This document shows positions 8,499-17,080 of a stretch of 64,000 nucleotides of DNA, one piece after another (positions within the stretch are counted from its first letter, which is position 1; the number at the start of each line of letters is the position of its first letter). The DNA is taken from assembly GCA_913778905.1 (NCBI GenBank), contig CAJYYA010000008.1, positions 1 through 64,000 of the forward strand, written 5' to 3'. A model generated the notes under the pieces. That model did no database searches, was not told the DNA's origin, and saw nothing but the letters and a program-made list of their open reading frames with translations. Origin of the DNA: an uncultured Naasia sp. (lineage in GTDB: Bacteria > Actinomycetota > Actinomycetes > Actinomycetales > Microbacteriaceae). Made by a program: the position numbers and the translations under genes.

Positions 8499-9515
8499 AT
8501 GGCGTCACCATTCGACCTCCGGCTCAACGTCCCCGTCGATCGAGCCCGCTTCCTCGTCGGCACCGCGCTGACCGAGCAGGGTTTCGTGGTCGAACCGTTG
8601 GCCGAAGGCCTCCGCGTCACGCGCGGCAGCCTGGGCGCGACCGTGGCTGTCGGTGGATTCTCGGGCGACAGCATGCACGTGAGCTTCACCCTGACCATGA
8701 CGCCGACAGAGACCGGGACTCACGTGGCGGTCGACCAATCCGAGCTGGGCACGTGGCTCAAAGGCGGGGCCATCGGTGCCGCCAAGGCGAAGGACGTCGT
8801 CCAGGAGACGATGCACCGACTCGGTACCACTCTCTCGGAGCAGGGCGTCCTCGAAGGTGCGATCCCGCCTCCCGTCAGCTACTCGGGGCGCACCAACATC
8901 GTCGCCATCTTCGCGCTCGTCCTCGGCTTCCTGGTGCCGATCGGCGGCATCGTCGCGGGCATCATCGGCCTGCGTCAGGTCAAGCGGACGGGGGAGAAGG
9001 GCAAGGGCCTGGCCATCGCGGGCATCGCGATCGGATCTGCGCTGACCGTGCTGTACGTCGTGCTGATCGTGCTGGCCTTCATCCTCGCCCCTCTGCTGGC
9101 CGCCGCCTCCAGATCGTCGGACGATGCCGTGCCCTATTCGCAGAGCGAGGTCCCGGCTCCGGACGAGGCCGAGAACGCACCCTTGATCCCTGTGGTCGGC
9201 GACTGCATCGGCGATATCGGAATCGGGTTGGAACCGGTCGACTGCGCCGAGTCGCACGAGTACGAGGTCTTCTCCGTCACCGACGTCGTCGCCGATGTCT
9301 ACCCGGGCGACGATGCGATCACCGCGCAGGCCCAAGCGGACTGCGCGGATGCGTTCCCGTCCTTCGTCGGCTCCGCTTTCGAGGAGTCGAGCTTGGCCGT
9401 GAGCTTCATCACGCCGAACGAAAGACTGTGGGCGGTGGGAGATCGTCAGATCACCTGCCTCGTCAGCGACCCCACGGGTCCGACCATCGGGTCGCTCGCC
9501 GGCTCCGGTCGCTGA
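8499..9515 (+). CDS. Membrane protein with DUF4190-type helices and Septum_form-like domain
   Basis: A 338-residue protein in three parts. Residues 1-125 form a soluble region of mixed strands. Residues about 132-205 hold two long hydrophobic helices with VLGFLVPIGGIVAGIIGLRQVKR, the usual DUF4190 pattern. The C-terminal 115 residues form an extracytoplasmic domain with the GDCIG and PVDCAESHEYEVF signatures of the actinobacterial Septum_form domain, including paired cysteines. CAGGAG precedes the ATG. Such proteins are widespread in Actinobacteria; a direct role in septation is not proven. Confidence 0.75.
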   Translation: MASPFDLRLNVPVDRARFLVGTALTEQGFVVEPLAEGLRVTRGSLGATVAVGGFSGDSMHVSFTLTMTPTETGTHVAVDQSELGTWLKGGAIGAAKAKDVVQETMHRLGTTLSEQGVLEGAIPPPVSYSGRTNIVAIFALVLGFLVPIGGIVAGIIGLRQVKRTGEKGKGLAIAGIAIGSALTVLYVVLIVLAFILAPLLAAASRSSDDAVPYSQSEVPAPDEAENAPLIPVVGDCIGDIGIGLEPVDCAESHEYEVFSVTDVVADVYPGDDAITAQAQADCADAFPSFVGSAFEESSLAVSFITPNERLWAVGDRQITCLVSDPTGPTIGSLAGSGR

Positions 9516-9550
9516 CCCGGCGGAGCTCGCCGTTCTGCGCGTGAGGCTGA

Positions 9551-11005
9551 TCAGCTGAGCTGGGTCTGCTCCACCCAGCGCAGGTACTCGTCCGTCACGT
9601 TGCCGGTGACGTAGCGGCCGTCGAAGCAGCTGTTCTCGAGGTCCGTGACACTCGATCCCTGCGTGATGGCGCTGTTCATGTCGGCGATCTCCTGATAGAT
9701 CAGGTGATCGGAACCGATCTGCTTCGCGATCTCGGGGATCTTGCGGTCGTAGGCGACGAGCTCCTCGCGGGACGGCATGTTGATGCCGTAGACGTGGGGG
9801 AAACGCACCGGGGGCGCGGCCGAGCTGAAGGTGACCTTGTTGGCGCCGGCTGCCCGCGCCATGTCCACGATCTCCTTCGACGTCGTCCCGCGCACGATGG
9901 AGTCGTCGACGATGAGGATGTTCTTCCCCTTGAACTCGCTGCTCATCGCGTTGAGCTTCTGGCGCACGCTCTTCTTGCGCTGAGCCTGGCCGGGCATGAT
10001 GAACGTGCGGCCGACGTAGCGGTTCTTGTAGAACCCCTCCCGGTACTCGATGCCGAGCTTCTGCGCGACCTGCATGGCCGCGGGGCGGGACGAGTCGGGA
10101 ATCGGCATGACCACGTCGATGTCGCCCATGGGCGTGTAGGCCTTGACGGTGTCGGCGAGGCGGTCGCCGAGGCGCAGGCGGGCCTCGTAGACCGAGATGC
10201 CGTTCATGATCGAGTCGGGGCGGGCGAGGTAGACGTATTCGAACGAGCACGGCACGAGAGTGGGATTCGTCGCGCACTGACGGCTCAGCAGTTCGCCGTC
10301 GTTGGTGATGAAGACGGCCTCACCGGGCTCGACGTCGCGCACGAACTCGTAGCCCTGGCTCTCGAGCGCCACGGTCTCGGACGCGACGATCCAGGTGATG
10401 CCGCCGTCCTCTTCCCGCCGCCCGAGGACGAGCGGGCGGATGCCGAACGGATCGCGGAAGGCGAGCAGGCCGTGCCCCGCGATGAGCGCGATGGTGGCGT
10501 AGGAGCCCTCGACACGGTCGTGGACGCGTGACACCGCGGTGAACAGCTGGTCGGGGTCGAGGTCGCCTGGGCCGATCTGCGCCTGCAGTTCGTTGGCCAG
10601 GATGTTGATGAGCAGCTCGGTGTCGCTCGAGGTGTTGAGGTGGCGACGGTCGATGCGGTACAGCTCGTCGGTCAGCTCACGCGTATTGGTGAGGTTGCCG
10701 TTGTGGACGAGCACGATGCCGTACGGGGCGTTCACGTAGAACGGCTGCGTCTCCTCCTCGTTGCTCGCCGACCCCTTGGTGGCGTAGCGGACGTGGCCGA
10801 GTCCGACGTGCCCCGGAAGAGCACGCATGTCGCGAGTGCGGTAGGCCTCGCGCACCTGCCCGCGGGCCTTGACCATGTGCAGCGTGCTGCCGTCCACGGT
10901 CGCGATGCCGGTCGAATCCTGTCCGCGGTGCTGCAGGAGCAGCAACGAGTCGTAGACGAGCTGGTTGACCGGTTCGGACGAGACGATGCCGACGATGCCG
11001 CACAT
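9551..11005 (-). CDS. purF: Amidophosphoribosyltransferase
   Basis: PurF makes phosphoribosylamine from PRPP and glutamine, the first committed step of purine synthesis. The 484-residue protein has an N-terminal class II glutaminase domain with nucleophile Cys2 (MCGIVGI) exposed after Met removal, then a phosphoribosyltransferase domain with VDDSIVRGTTS at about 366-376. The ATG at 11003-11005 is set by Cys2; upstream in-frame codons would bury it. Near the C-terminus only one cysteine (NSCFDG) stands where Bacillus-type enzymes have paired Fe-S ligands, so an Fe-S cluster is unlikely. It is divergent from purM. Confidence 0.96.
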   Translation of the reverse strand: MCGIVGIVSSEPVNQLVYDSLLLLQHRGQDSTGIATVDGSTLHMVKARGQVREAYRTRDMRALPGHVGLGHVRYATKGSASNEEETQPFYVNAPYGIVLVHNGNLTNTRELTDELYRIDRRHLNTSSDTELLINILANELQAQIGPGDLDPDQLFTAVSRVHDRVEGSYATIALIAGHGLLAFRDPFGIRPLVLGRREEDGGITWIVASETVALESQGYEFVRDVEPGEAVFITNDGELLSRQCATNPTLVPCSFEYVYLARPDSIMNGISVYEARLRLGDRLADTVKAYTPMGDIDVVMPIPDSSRPAAMQVAQKLGIEYREGFYKNRYVGRTFIMPGQAQRKKSVRQKLNAMSSEFKGKNILIVDDSIVRGTTSKEIVDMARAAGANKVTFSSAAPPVRFPHVYGINMPSREELVAYDRKIPEIAKQIGSDHLIYQEIADMNSAITQGSSVTDLENSCFDGRYVTGNVTDEYLRWVEQTQLS

Positions 11006-11220
11006 TGAGCCAGGTGCTCCCAAGGGATAGAGGGTGGCTTACCGACTGATTCTGTCATGAGCCGCGTCCCTCCCCGCCGTCGGTCATCCGCTGAGCCCGG
11101 GACGGGAGCCGACGACGGCCTCGTCTCGAAGACTCGAGAGATCCCGTCCTGTGCGGCCCTCTACGCTGGGAGCTTCAGGACCCGCAGGTGCGGGGTCGCC
11201 CCCTCAGGAGGATCGCGAAC

Positions 11221-12333
11221 GTGTCGAACAGCGCTGGACCCAATAGCTACGCCGCCGCGGGTGTCGACACCGAAGCGGGCGACCGCGCCGTCGAGCTGAT
11301 GAAGGCGGCCGTCGCCCGGACCCACGGGCCGGAGGTCCTCGGCGGGGTCGGCGGATTCGCGGGTCTCTTCGACGCCTCAGCGCTGCTGGGGTACCGCAAG
11401 CCTCTGCTCGCCTCGGGAACCGACGGAGTCGGCACTAAGGTCGCCATAGCCCAGGCCCTCGACAAGCACGACACGATGGGTCAGGACCTCGTCGCGATGA
11501 TCGTCGACGACATCGTGGTCGTCGGCGCCAAGCCGCTCTTCCTCACCGACTACATCGCCTGCGGTCGCCTCGTCCCCGAGCGGATCGCCGAAATCGTCGG
11601 CGGCGTCGCGCGCGCCTGTGAGGCCACCGGGACCGCCCTCGTCGGCGGCGAGACCGCCGAGCACCCGGGGCTTCTCGGACCCGACGAGTACGACCTCGCC
11701 GGCGCGGCCGTCGGCGTCGTCGAAGCGGACCAGCTGCTCGGCCCCGACCGCGTACGCGACGGCGACATCGTGCTCGCCATGGCGTCGTCCGGTATCCACA
11801 GCAACGGTTTCTCGCTCGTCCGCAAGATCCTCGCCGACGCCGGGATCGGGTACGGCGACGCCGTGAGCGGCATCGAGGGCCCCATCGGGCTGGCCCTGCT
11901 CGAGCCGACGCGCCTCTACACCTCGCCTCTCCTCGCGGCGCTCGCCGACGAGACGGCGGGCCCCGCGATCCATGCGTTCAGCCACGTCACCGGCGGGGGG
12001 ATCGCGGCGAACCTGGCGCGCGTGCTGCCGCAGGGGGCCCGCGTCGACCTCGACCGCTCGACCTGGACGCCGTCGGACGTTTTCCAGGTGCTCAGCGACC
12101 TCAGCGGATCCCGCGTCGGCGACCACGAGGAGACCTGGAACCTCGGTATCGGCATGTTCGCCGTCGTCGACTCCTCGGTCGCGGGCGCCGTGGCGGCGAC
12201 TCTCGCCGGGCACGGGATCGAGACCTGGCAGGCCGGGGTCGTCGAGACCGGCGACGCCGATCTCAGTGGCTACGTGCAGGGCGCCAAGGGCGTGAACGGT
12301 GGAGCGGTTCGCCTGGTGGGCAGCTACGCCTGA
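11221..12333 (+). CDS. purM: Phosphoribosylformylglycinamidine cyclo-ligase (AIR synthetase)
   Basis: PurM closes the imidazole ring, turning FGAM into AIR with ATP. The 370-residue protein has the family's early SYAAAGVD motif at about residue 8, followed by ASGTDGVGTK, the nucleotide-binding GGETAEHPG, and the C-terminal HVTGGGIAANL. The GTG at 11221 has AGGAGG at 11206-11211, nine bases upstream. The upstream ATG at 11188 would place the start before this site. PurF is divergent across 215 bases, so the two steps may share regulation. Confidence 0.96.
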   Translation: MSNSAGPNSYAAAGVDTEAGDRAVELMKAAVARTHGPEVLGGVGGFAGLFDASALLGYRKPLLASGTDGVGTKVAIAQALDKHDTMGQDLVAMIVDDIVVVGAKPLFLTDYIACGRLVPERIAEIVGGVARACEATGTALVGGETAEHPGLLGPDEYDLAGAAVGVVEADQLLGPDRVRDGDIVLAMASSGIHSNGFSLVRKILADAGIGYGDAVSGIEGPIGLALLEPTRLYTSPLLAALADETAGPAIHAFSHVTGGGIAANLARVLPQGARVDLDRSTWTPSDVFQVLSDLSGSRVGDHEETWNLGIGMFAVVDSSVAGAVAATLAGHGIETWQAGVVETGDADLSGYVQGAKGVNGGAVRLVGSYA

Positions 12334-12451
12334 TCGCTCCGGTCACCGGCTCGCCCGGCACATGCCTGGGCGTCTCGGACCTGAGAGGTTCGCTCAGCGT
12401 GCGTGCAAGCCAACCCGGTCGCGGCCGCCGATTGCACTGCCCGCTGTGTGG

Positions 12452-12652
12452 TCAGGCGCTGCGGGACTCGTCGACGTCCACATCCGTGGTGTCGTCGTCA
12501 TCGTCGAGGTCGTCGGCCCACTTGTCGACGTAGAGATCGTCGGGTTTCGCACCGAGCTCGCGCTCGAGCGCGTTGTAGTTGGTCGCCGGGCTGAAGTACT
12601 TCAGCTCACGAGCCACCTTGGTGTGCTTCGCTTTTTGACGGCCGCGCCCCAT
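12452..12652 (-). CDS. DUF3073 domain protein
   Basis: A 66-residue protein matching the conserved actinobacterial DUF3073 pattern: a basic N-terminus (MGRGRQKAKHTKVARELKYFS), a central YNALERELG stretch and a strongly acidic tail (DDLDDDDDTTDVDVDES). The function is unknown; the charge asymmetry suggests binding to RNA or another protein. The gene normally lies beside purM, as here, where it converges with it. An AT-rich patch with TAAAGT on the minus strand around 12735 could be its -10 element. Confidence 0.85.
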   Translation of the reverse strand: MGRGRQKAKHTKVARELKYFSPATNYNALERELGAKPDDLYVDKWADDLDDDDDTTDVDVDESRSA

Positions 12653-12768
12653 GTGCGTGACCCCCTCACCAGTATTCGCAGAACCGGGCTCCCGGCGGAC
12701 TCTAGGCCAGGGAACTCTTCAAAATCCAGCCCACACTTTATCACGCACGAGGGTGCGCCATCATTGAG

Positions 12769-12788
12769 GTCGGATCGCGCGATCCGAC
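12769..12788. promoter_or_regulatory. 20-bp perfect palindrome before the monooxygenase gene
   Basis: GTCGGATCGC is followed at once by its reverse complement GCGATCCGAC. The site ends 21 bases before the ATG at 12810, where an operator would sit. It also lies between this gene and the divergent DUF3073 gene. The regulator is unknown. Confidence 0.4.
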
Positions 12789-12809
12789 GACGAGGATGCG
12801 GGAGGGTGC

Positions 12810-13976
12810 ATGGCCACTCGCGAGGCGGCAGTTGTCATCATCGGTGCCGGTCAGGCCGGCCTCTCGGTGGCCTACTACCTGCAGAAGCTCGGCATGCGAC
12901 CGGGGCGCGAGATGCTCATCCTCGACCGCGGCCCGAGGACAGGCGGTGCCTGGCAGCACCGCTGGAAGTCGCTCCGGTTGGGATCCGCTCACCGCGTCCA
13001 CGACCTGCCGGGCATGGGTCCGACGGGTCTGAGTTTCGAGACGGCGGATCGTGACCAGCCCGCGGCGGACGTCGTCTCGGAGTACTACTCGCGCTACGAG
13101 AAGTATTACGGCCTCGATGTCCAGCGACCGGTGTCGGTATTGGCCGTCCATGATCGGGGAGCCGATCTGGTGCTCAAGACGTCGGCGGGTGAGGTCAACG
13201 CCCTGGCCGTTGTCAATGCGACGGGCACGTGGGGTGCCCCCTTCGTGCCCTACTACTCGGGCATCAACGATTTCCGGGGCCGTCAGCTCCACACCTCGAC
13301 CTACATCTCGGCCGAGGAGTTCCGCGGTCGCAAAGTCCTCGTGGTCGGCGGGGGGACCTCCGCCATCGGCTTCCTGCTCGAACTGGAAGGCATCGCGTCG
13401 CAGACCGTGTGGGCCGCGCGACGACCCGTCGACTACCTCGAACACGGAGCGCTCGATCTCGAAGACGCCGTCAATGCGGTGAAGGCGCAGGACGCTGCGG
13501 CCCGGAGTGGCAACGCGCTCCCGAGCATCGTGAGCGGCACAGGCGTCCCGAAGACCAGGCGGATCGCGGCGGGTATCGCACGAGGCGTCCTGGTTCCGAA
13601 GGGGATGTTCGCGCGACTCGACGAGGGCGGCGTCGTCTGGGAGGACGGTACACGCGACGACGTCGACGCCATCATCTGGGCGACCGGCTTCCGACCCGAC
13701 ATCCGGCATCTGGCGCCGCTCCGTCTGCATGAGAAGCAGGGCGGGGTGACCGTGTCGTCGGGTGCGTCCGAGCGGGATCCGCGCATCTTCTTCGCGGGAT
13801 ACGGTCCGACGGCGAGCACGATCGGCGCCAATCGCGCGGGGCGGACGCTCGCGCGACAGGTGTTCGCCTTCGCCGGCGCGTGGCAGCCGCCCGAGGGGGC
13901 GGACCGTCTGACGATGACGCAGGAGGATCAGAACGACGGCGTCAGCATGCTGTCGCGGTTCTTCGCAGCCGACTGA
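12810..13976 (+). CDS. Flavin-containing monooxygenase-like NAD(P)-binding protein
   Basis: A 388-residue two-dinucleotide-binding flavoprotein. IIGAGQAGLS at 10-19 binds FAD, and VLVVGGGTSAIG near residue 176 is the second Rossmann glycine motif for NADPH. FRGRQLHTSTY lies just before the second motif where FMOs carry their signature. A late ATGF segment (IIWATGFRPD) is the usual class B monooxygenase hinge. The substrate is unknown; relatives oxidise amines, sulfides or ketones, or serve as trkA/czcO-type oxidoreductases. The ATG has GGAGGG about three bases upstream. Confidence 0.85.
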   Translation: MATREAAVVIIGAGQAGLSVAYYLQKLGMRPGREMLILDRGPRTGGAWQHRWKSLRLGSAHRVHDLPGMGPTGLSFETADRDQPAADVVSEYYSRYEKYYGLDVQRPVSVLAVHDRGADLVLKTSAGEVNALAVVNATGTWGAPFVPYYSGINDFRGRQLHTSTYISAEEFRGRKVLVVGGGTSAIGFLLELEGIASQTVWAARRPVDYLEHGALDLEDAVNAVKAQDAAARSGNALPSIVSGTGVPKTRRIAAGIARGVLVPKGMFARLDEGGVVWEDGTRDDVDAIIWATGFRPDIRHLAPLRLHEKQGGVTVSSGASERDPRIFFAGYGPTASTIGANRAGRTLARQVFAFAGAWQPPEGADRLTMTQEDQNDGVSMLSRFFAAD

Positions 13977-14019
13977 CGGCGCCTCGAGCCGTCGTCCGTC
14001 CGGGTGTCGGATCGTCGGG

Positions 14020-14664
14020 TCACCAGGCGAGCATCCGGCGCCGGCGTCTCAGGCGGACGGCGGTCCACCCGCCGGCCGGGACGGGCCGGGACTGATCGTG
14101 CTCGAACCACGGATACAGGTCGTCCATCAGCTGCGCGGCGTCTTCGTCGGAGGTCGCCGACAGGAGGAAGCCGCCCGGGGCGAGGACGCGGTGGAACTCG
14201 ATGGGGGCGAGCGATGCGCCGGTGACGACCAGGGCGGCGAGCGCAGCGTCGCGGATCGGCCAGCGCCGGGCGGGGTCGGCCAGCACGGCCCCGGAGCCGG
14301 TCTCGGACACGATGCGATCGAGGGCGCGTGTCGATGACGACATCGCGGCGGGAATCAGACCCGCGCCCAGCATCGCCATCTGAAGATCGGGCCCGGTGGG
14401 GGCGATCTCGAGCACCCGGCCGCGGCGGGGCAGCATCGCGGCGAGAACGGGTGTGACGGTCGACGTGCCGTGGCCTGCCACGCCTCGGCCGCCGGAATCG
14501 GCGGGCAATCGCCACCCACTCGCCACCAGTCCGAGGTGACCGCGTCGATTCGCCTCGAAGCGGTGGCCGCTCGAGCAGCCGAGCACGCCGACCGCCACCG
14601 GGTCGAGATCGCGCTCGCAGTCGGGGCAGGCCAACCAGCCTTCGAAACGGTCGACCTCCACCAT
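14020..14664 (-). CDS. RlmA-like putative rRNA methyltransferase, degenerate
   Basis: A 214-residue protein whose N-terminus has the RlmA-type zinc site: CPDC at about 11-14, then CSSGH about 14 residues on. RlmA methylates G745/G748 in 23S rRNA and confers resistance to some macrolides. Here the protein is about 55 residues shorter than the E. coli enzyme, and the SAM-binding loop reads LEIAPTGPD instead of a Gly-rich motif. Activity is therefore doubtful. Starts at 14664 or 14676 are possible; GGGAGG lies only one base before the former. It is divergent from glycerate kinase. Confidence 0.6.
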   Translation of the reverse strand: MVEVDRFEGWLACPDCERDLDPVAVGVLGCSSGHRFEANRRGHLGLVASGWRLPADSGGRGVAGHGTSTVTPVLAAMLPRRGRVLEIAPTGPDLQMAMLGAGLIPAAMSSSTRALDRIVSETGSGAVLADPARRWPIRDAALAALVVTGASLAPIEFHRVLAPGGFLLSATSDEDAAQLMDDLYPWFEHDQSRPVPAGGWTAVRLRRRRRMLAW

Positions 14665-14751
14665 GCCTCCCAGCATCGCATCCGAGTGTCGACACCCGGT
14701 TGCGTGTTCGAGACGCCTCGCGCGAGCGCGACAGAGGGGGGACGATGGAGT

Positions 14752-15882
14752 GTGGCCGTCGTCATCGTCGCCCCCGACTCGTTCAAAGGCACCGCCAGTG
14801 CCGTCCAGGTGGCGCGCGCCATCGGCGAGGGCTGGCGGCGCATGAGGCCTCAGGACGAGGTCGTCGAGATGCCGATGGCGGACGGCGGCGAGGGCACGCT
14901 CGACGCGTTCGAGGCGGCCGTTCCCGCGGCCGTCCGGCGCAGCGTGCCGGTGAGCGGCCCCGCGCCCGGGGCGCGGGGCGTCGGAGCCTCGTGGATCGAA
15001 CTCCCGCCTCTCGGGACGAGCGGACATCGAACGGGGGTCGTCGAGATCGCGGACGCCGCCGGCTTCACCCGCCTCGCCCATCCCGCTCCGCTCGACGCGC
15101 ACACGCGAGGTCTGGGCGAGGTGATCCGCGCCGTGCTCGACCACGGCGTGGACGAGCTGATCGTCGGCCTCGGGGGCAGCTGCTCCACCGACGGGGGTGC
15201 GGGAGCTATGCGTGAACTGGGGGCGGTACTGGTCGACGAAGCGGGACACCCGAGTATCGATGGTGGGCGGGGTCTGCTCGATCTCGCCGCGTTCGACGGC
15301 ACTCGTCTGCGACACCTCCCGCCGCGAGGTGTGCGCCTGTTGACCGATGTCGACAACCCGCTCCTCGGACCCCGGGGCGCGGCGGCGGTGTTCGGTCCGC
15401 AGAAAGGGGCGTCGGTCGCCGATGTCGCACTGCTGGAGGACGCGCTCTCGAACTGGGCGCGGCTGTGCGGAGGCGATCCCACGGTCGCCGGTACGGGGGC
15501 GGCAGGCGGCACGGCCTTCGGTCTCCTGCGATGGGGTGCGACGATCTCATCGGGCAGCCGTGCCGTGGCCGAGCTGGTCGGACTGGCGGCAGCCGTCCGG
15601 CGAGCCGATGTGGTCGTGACGGGCGAGGGGAGCTTCGACGAGCAGACGGCCTCGGGAAAAGCGCCGGGGATCGTGCTCGATACGGCGCGGCTGGCCGGGG
15701 TGCCCTCGATCGTCGTCGCCGGGAGCATCTCGATCGGGGCGAACACCGCCGGGACCGTCTCGTTGTGCGACATCGCCGGCTCCCGAGACGCTGCCATGAG
15801 CGATGCGATCAGGTGGTTGACAAACGCGGGAGCCCTGGCCGCGTCGCAATGCGGCCAGGGCTCCCGTCCCACGAGTCCGTGA
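14752..15882 (+). CDS. Glycerate 2-kinase, GarK/GlxK family
   Basis: Phosphorylates D-glycerate to 2-phosphoglycerate, feeding glyoxylate or glucarate carbon into glycolysis. The 376-residue protein shows family marks: APDSFKG at the N-terminus, MADGGEGT, LGGSCSTDGGAGA, FGPQKGA and VVTGEGSFDEQT. The GTG at 14752 is the last start before the conserved VVIVAPDSF strand. No strong ribosome site is evident. A 15-bp hairpin lies inside the last codons. No glyoxylate-pathway partner genes are adjacent, so the source of glycerate is not shown. Confidence 0.92.
   Translation: MAVVIVAPDSFKGTASAVQVARAIGEGWRRMRPQDEVVEMPMADGGEGTLDAFEAAVPAAVRRSVPVSGPAPGARGVGASWIELPPLGTSGHRTGVVEIADAAGFTRLAHPAPLDAHTRGLGEVIRAVLDHGVDELIVGLGGSCSTDGGAGAMRELGAVLVDEAGHPSIDGGRGLLDLAAFDGTRLRHLPPRGVRLLTDVDNPLLGPRGAAAVFGPQKGASVADVALLEDALSNWARLCGGDPTVAGTGAAGGTAFGLLRWGATISSGSRAVAELVGLAAAVRRADVVVTGEGSFDEQTASGKAPGIVLDTARLAGVPSIVVAGSISIGANTAGTVSLCDIAGSRDAAMSDAIRWLTNAGALAASQCGQGSRPTSP
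15828..15865 (+). terminator. Hairpin overlapping the glycerate kinase 3' end
   Basis: Arms 15828-15842 and 15851-15865 are perfect 15-base complements with an 8-base loop. The hairpin ends 17 bases before the stop codon ends, so the terminator-like structure is embedded in coding sequence. There is no T-run. It may serve both convergent genes. Confidence 0.45.
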
Positions 15883-15893
15883 GTGCAGGTGGG

Positions 15894-16100
15894 TCAGACG
15901 CGCTGGGGAGAGCGCAGTCTGTCCTTCGCGGCTTTCTCGGTCAATACCGACAGATAGTCGCGCACCGGGCGCTCGCGCAGCCGCTCGAATTCCTCGCGGA
16001 CGACCGCCTCGATCTCGGATCGCTCGCGGTCGGTGAACTTGGCCTGCAGCGCATTGATGGTGTCCTGCAGGATCTGTTCGTCGTCGATATGCGTCGTCAT
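15894..16100 (-). CDS. Small three-helix-bundle dimerisation-domain protein
   Basis: A 68-residue, highly helical protein, MTTHIDDEQILQ..., with heptad-like runs (FTDRERSEIEAVVREEFERL). It resembles the small actinobacterial three-helix-bundle dimerisation domain often found in short regulators or stress proteins. The function is unknown. Upstream, at 16144-16161, is a tandem 9-bp repeat that may be regulatory. It converges with glycerate kinase, 12 bases apart. Confidence 0.65.
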   Translation of the reverse strand: MTTHIDDEQILQDTINALQAKFTDRERSEIEAVVREEFERLRERPVRDYLSVLTEKAAKDRLRSPQRV

Positions 16101-16143
16101 GGTCTACATCTTCGAATGCGAGAGTCCCTCGAACAAGCGATTT

Positions 16144-16161
16144 GGCTAGACAGGCTAGACA
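16144..16161. repeat. Tandem 9-bp repeat in a promoter region
   Basis: GGCTAGACA occurs twice head to tail, 16144-16152 and 16153-16161. It lies 44 bases upstream of the 68-residue protein gene, in the 74-base gap after the PrsW gene. Direct repeats this close to a start are compatible with a regulator site. Confidence 0.4.
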
Positions 16162-16174
16162 ATCTTCACTTTTC

Positions 16175-17080
16175 TTAGGTGCTCGATAGGGATCGCGGCC
16201 TGTGCGCGTTCTCGAGAGGGTCTCCCGAGCGCCTCGCCCGCCGGTCGCGACGCCACCCGACGAACCACACCACGAGGAAGACCGCCACGATCGTCCCGTA
16301 GAGGAGAGCTCCCCGTACGGCGGCCTCAGCGCTCGACGTCGACAGCTGCGGCAGATCCCAGAGGGCATGGAACAGCATGGCCGAGAGGAGCAGTCCGGCG
16401 GTGGTGAGGAGAGCGACCGAGCGGGCCTTCGCCGTCGACGCACCCACTGCCGCGCCGATACCCGCGGCGATGACGCCCGTCCAGAGCGCGTGCAGCAAGA
16501 GGCCCTCGGTCGACCTCAGCACGAAGGTGTCGATGACCGTCGAAAGGACATGCGAGCGTTCCGCCGCACTGGCCGCGTTCAGCGCGTAGCTGAAGTTCTC
16601 GGCGATCTCGAAACCGGCGCCGACGAGGAATCCGATGATCAGGCCCTGCAGAGGACCGACCCGTCGAGGGAGCAGGAGCGCCAGAACGAGGAGTGCGCCG
16701 ATCGCCTTGGCGAGCTCCTCGTCGATCGGCGCGACCATGGCCGCGGACACGGTGCCGAGACCCGCCTTCGTCAGTGCCGAGATCCAGGCCGTGTTGACGA
16801 ACATGGCCAGCGGAGTGGACACGAGGACACCCCACGCGAAGGCGAGGGCACCGAACAGCAGTCCGATCGAGCGGCGCGTGTCGAGGAGGAAGACGATCAG
16901 CAAGGCCAGAAGCGTCTGGGCGGTGGCGAGGAGGAGGCCGAGAGCCCACTCGGGGGTCGGGTCGAAGAGACTGGGGCTGAGGTAGAGGCAGGCGATCAAG
17001 CCGACGGGGAGAGCGGCGACCAGAACCCAGAACAGAGGCCGACGCGCCAGGGCGGTGGGCGCTGGGGTCGAGGTGGTCAT
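16175..17080 (-). CDS. PrsW family intramembrane metalloprotease
   Basis: A 301-residue polytopic membrane protein with about eight hydrophobic segments. PrsW-type sequence is visible: an EE pair in APIDEELAKAIG, the FEIAENFSYALN motif and a late HALWD motif, which together supply the zinc and catalytic residues of the CAAX-protease/PrsW superfamily. In Bacillus, PrsW cleaves an anti-sigma factor; the target here is unknown. The ATG overlaps the upstream gene's stop by four bases (ATGA), so the partner at 17077-17622 is a candidate substrate or cofactor. Confidence 0.85.
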   Translation of the reverse strand: MTTSTPAPTALARRPLFWVLVAALPVGLIACLYLSPSLFDPTPEWALGLLLATAQTLLALLIVFLLDTRRSIGLLFGALAFAWGVLVSTPLAMFVNTAWISALTKAGLGTVSAAMVAPIDEELAKAIGALLVLALLLPRRVGPLQGLIIGFLVGAGFEIAENFSYALNAASAAERSHVLSTVIDTFVLRSTEGLLLHALWTGVIAAGIGAAVGASTAKARSVALLTTAGLLLSAMLFHALWDLPQLSTSSAEAAVRGALLYGTIVAVFLVVWFVGWRRDRRARRSGDPLENAHRPRSLSST

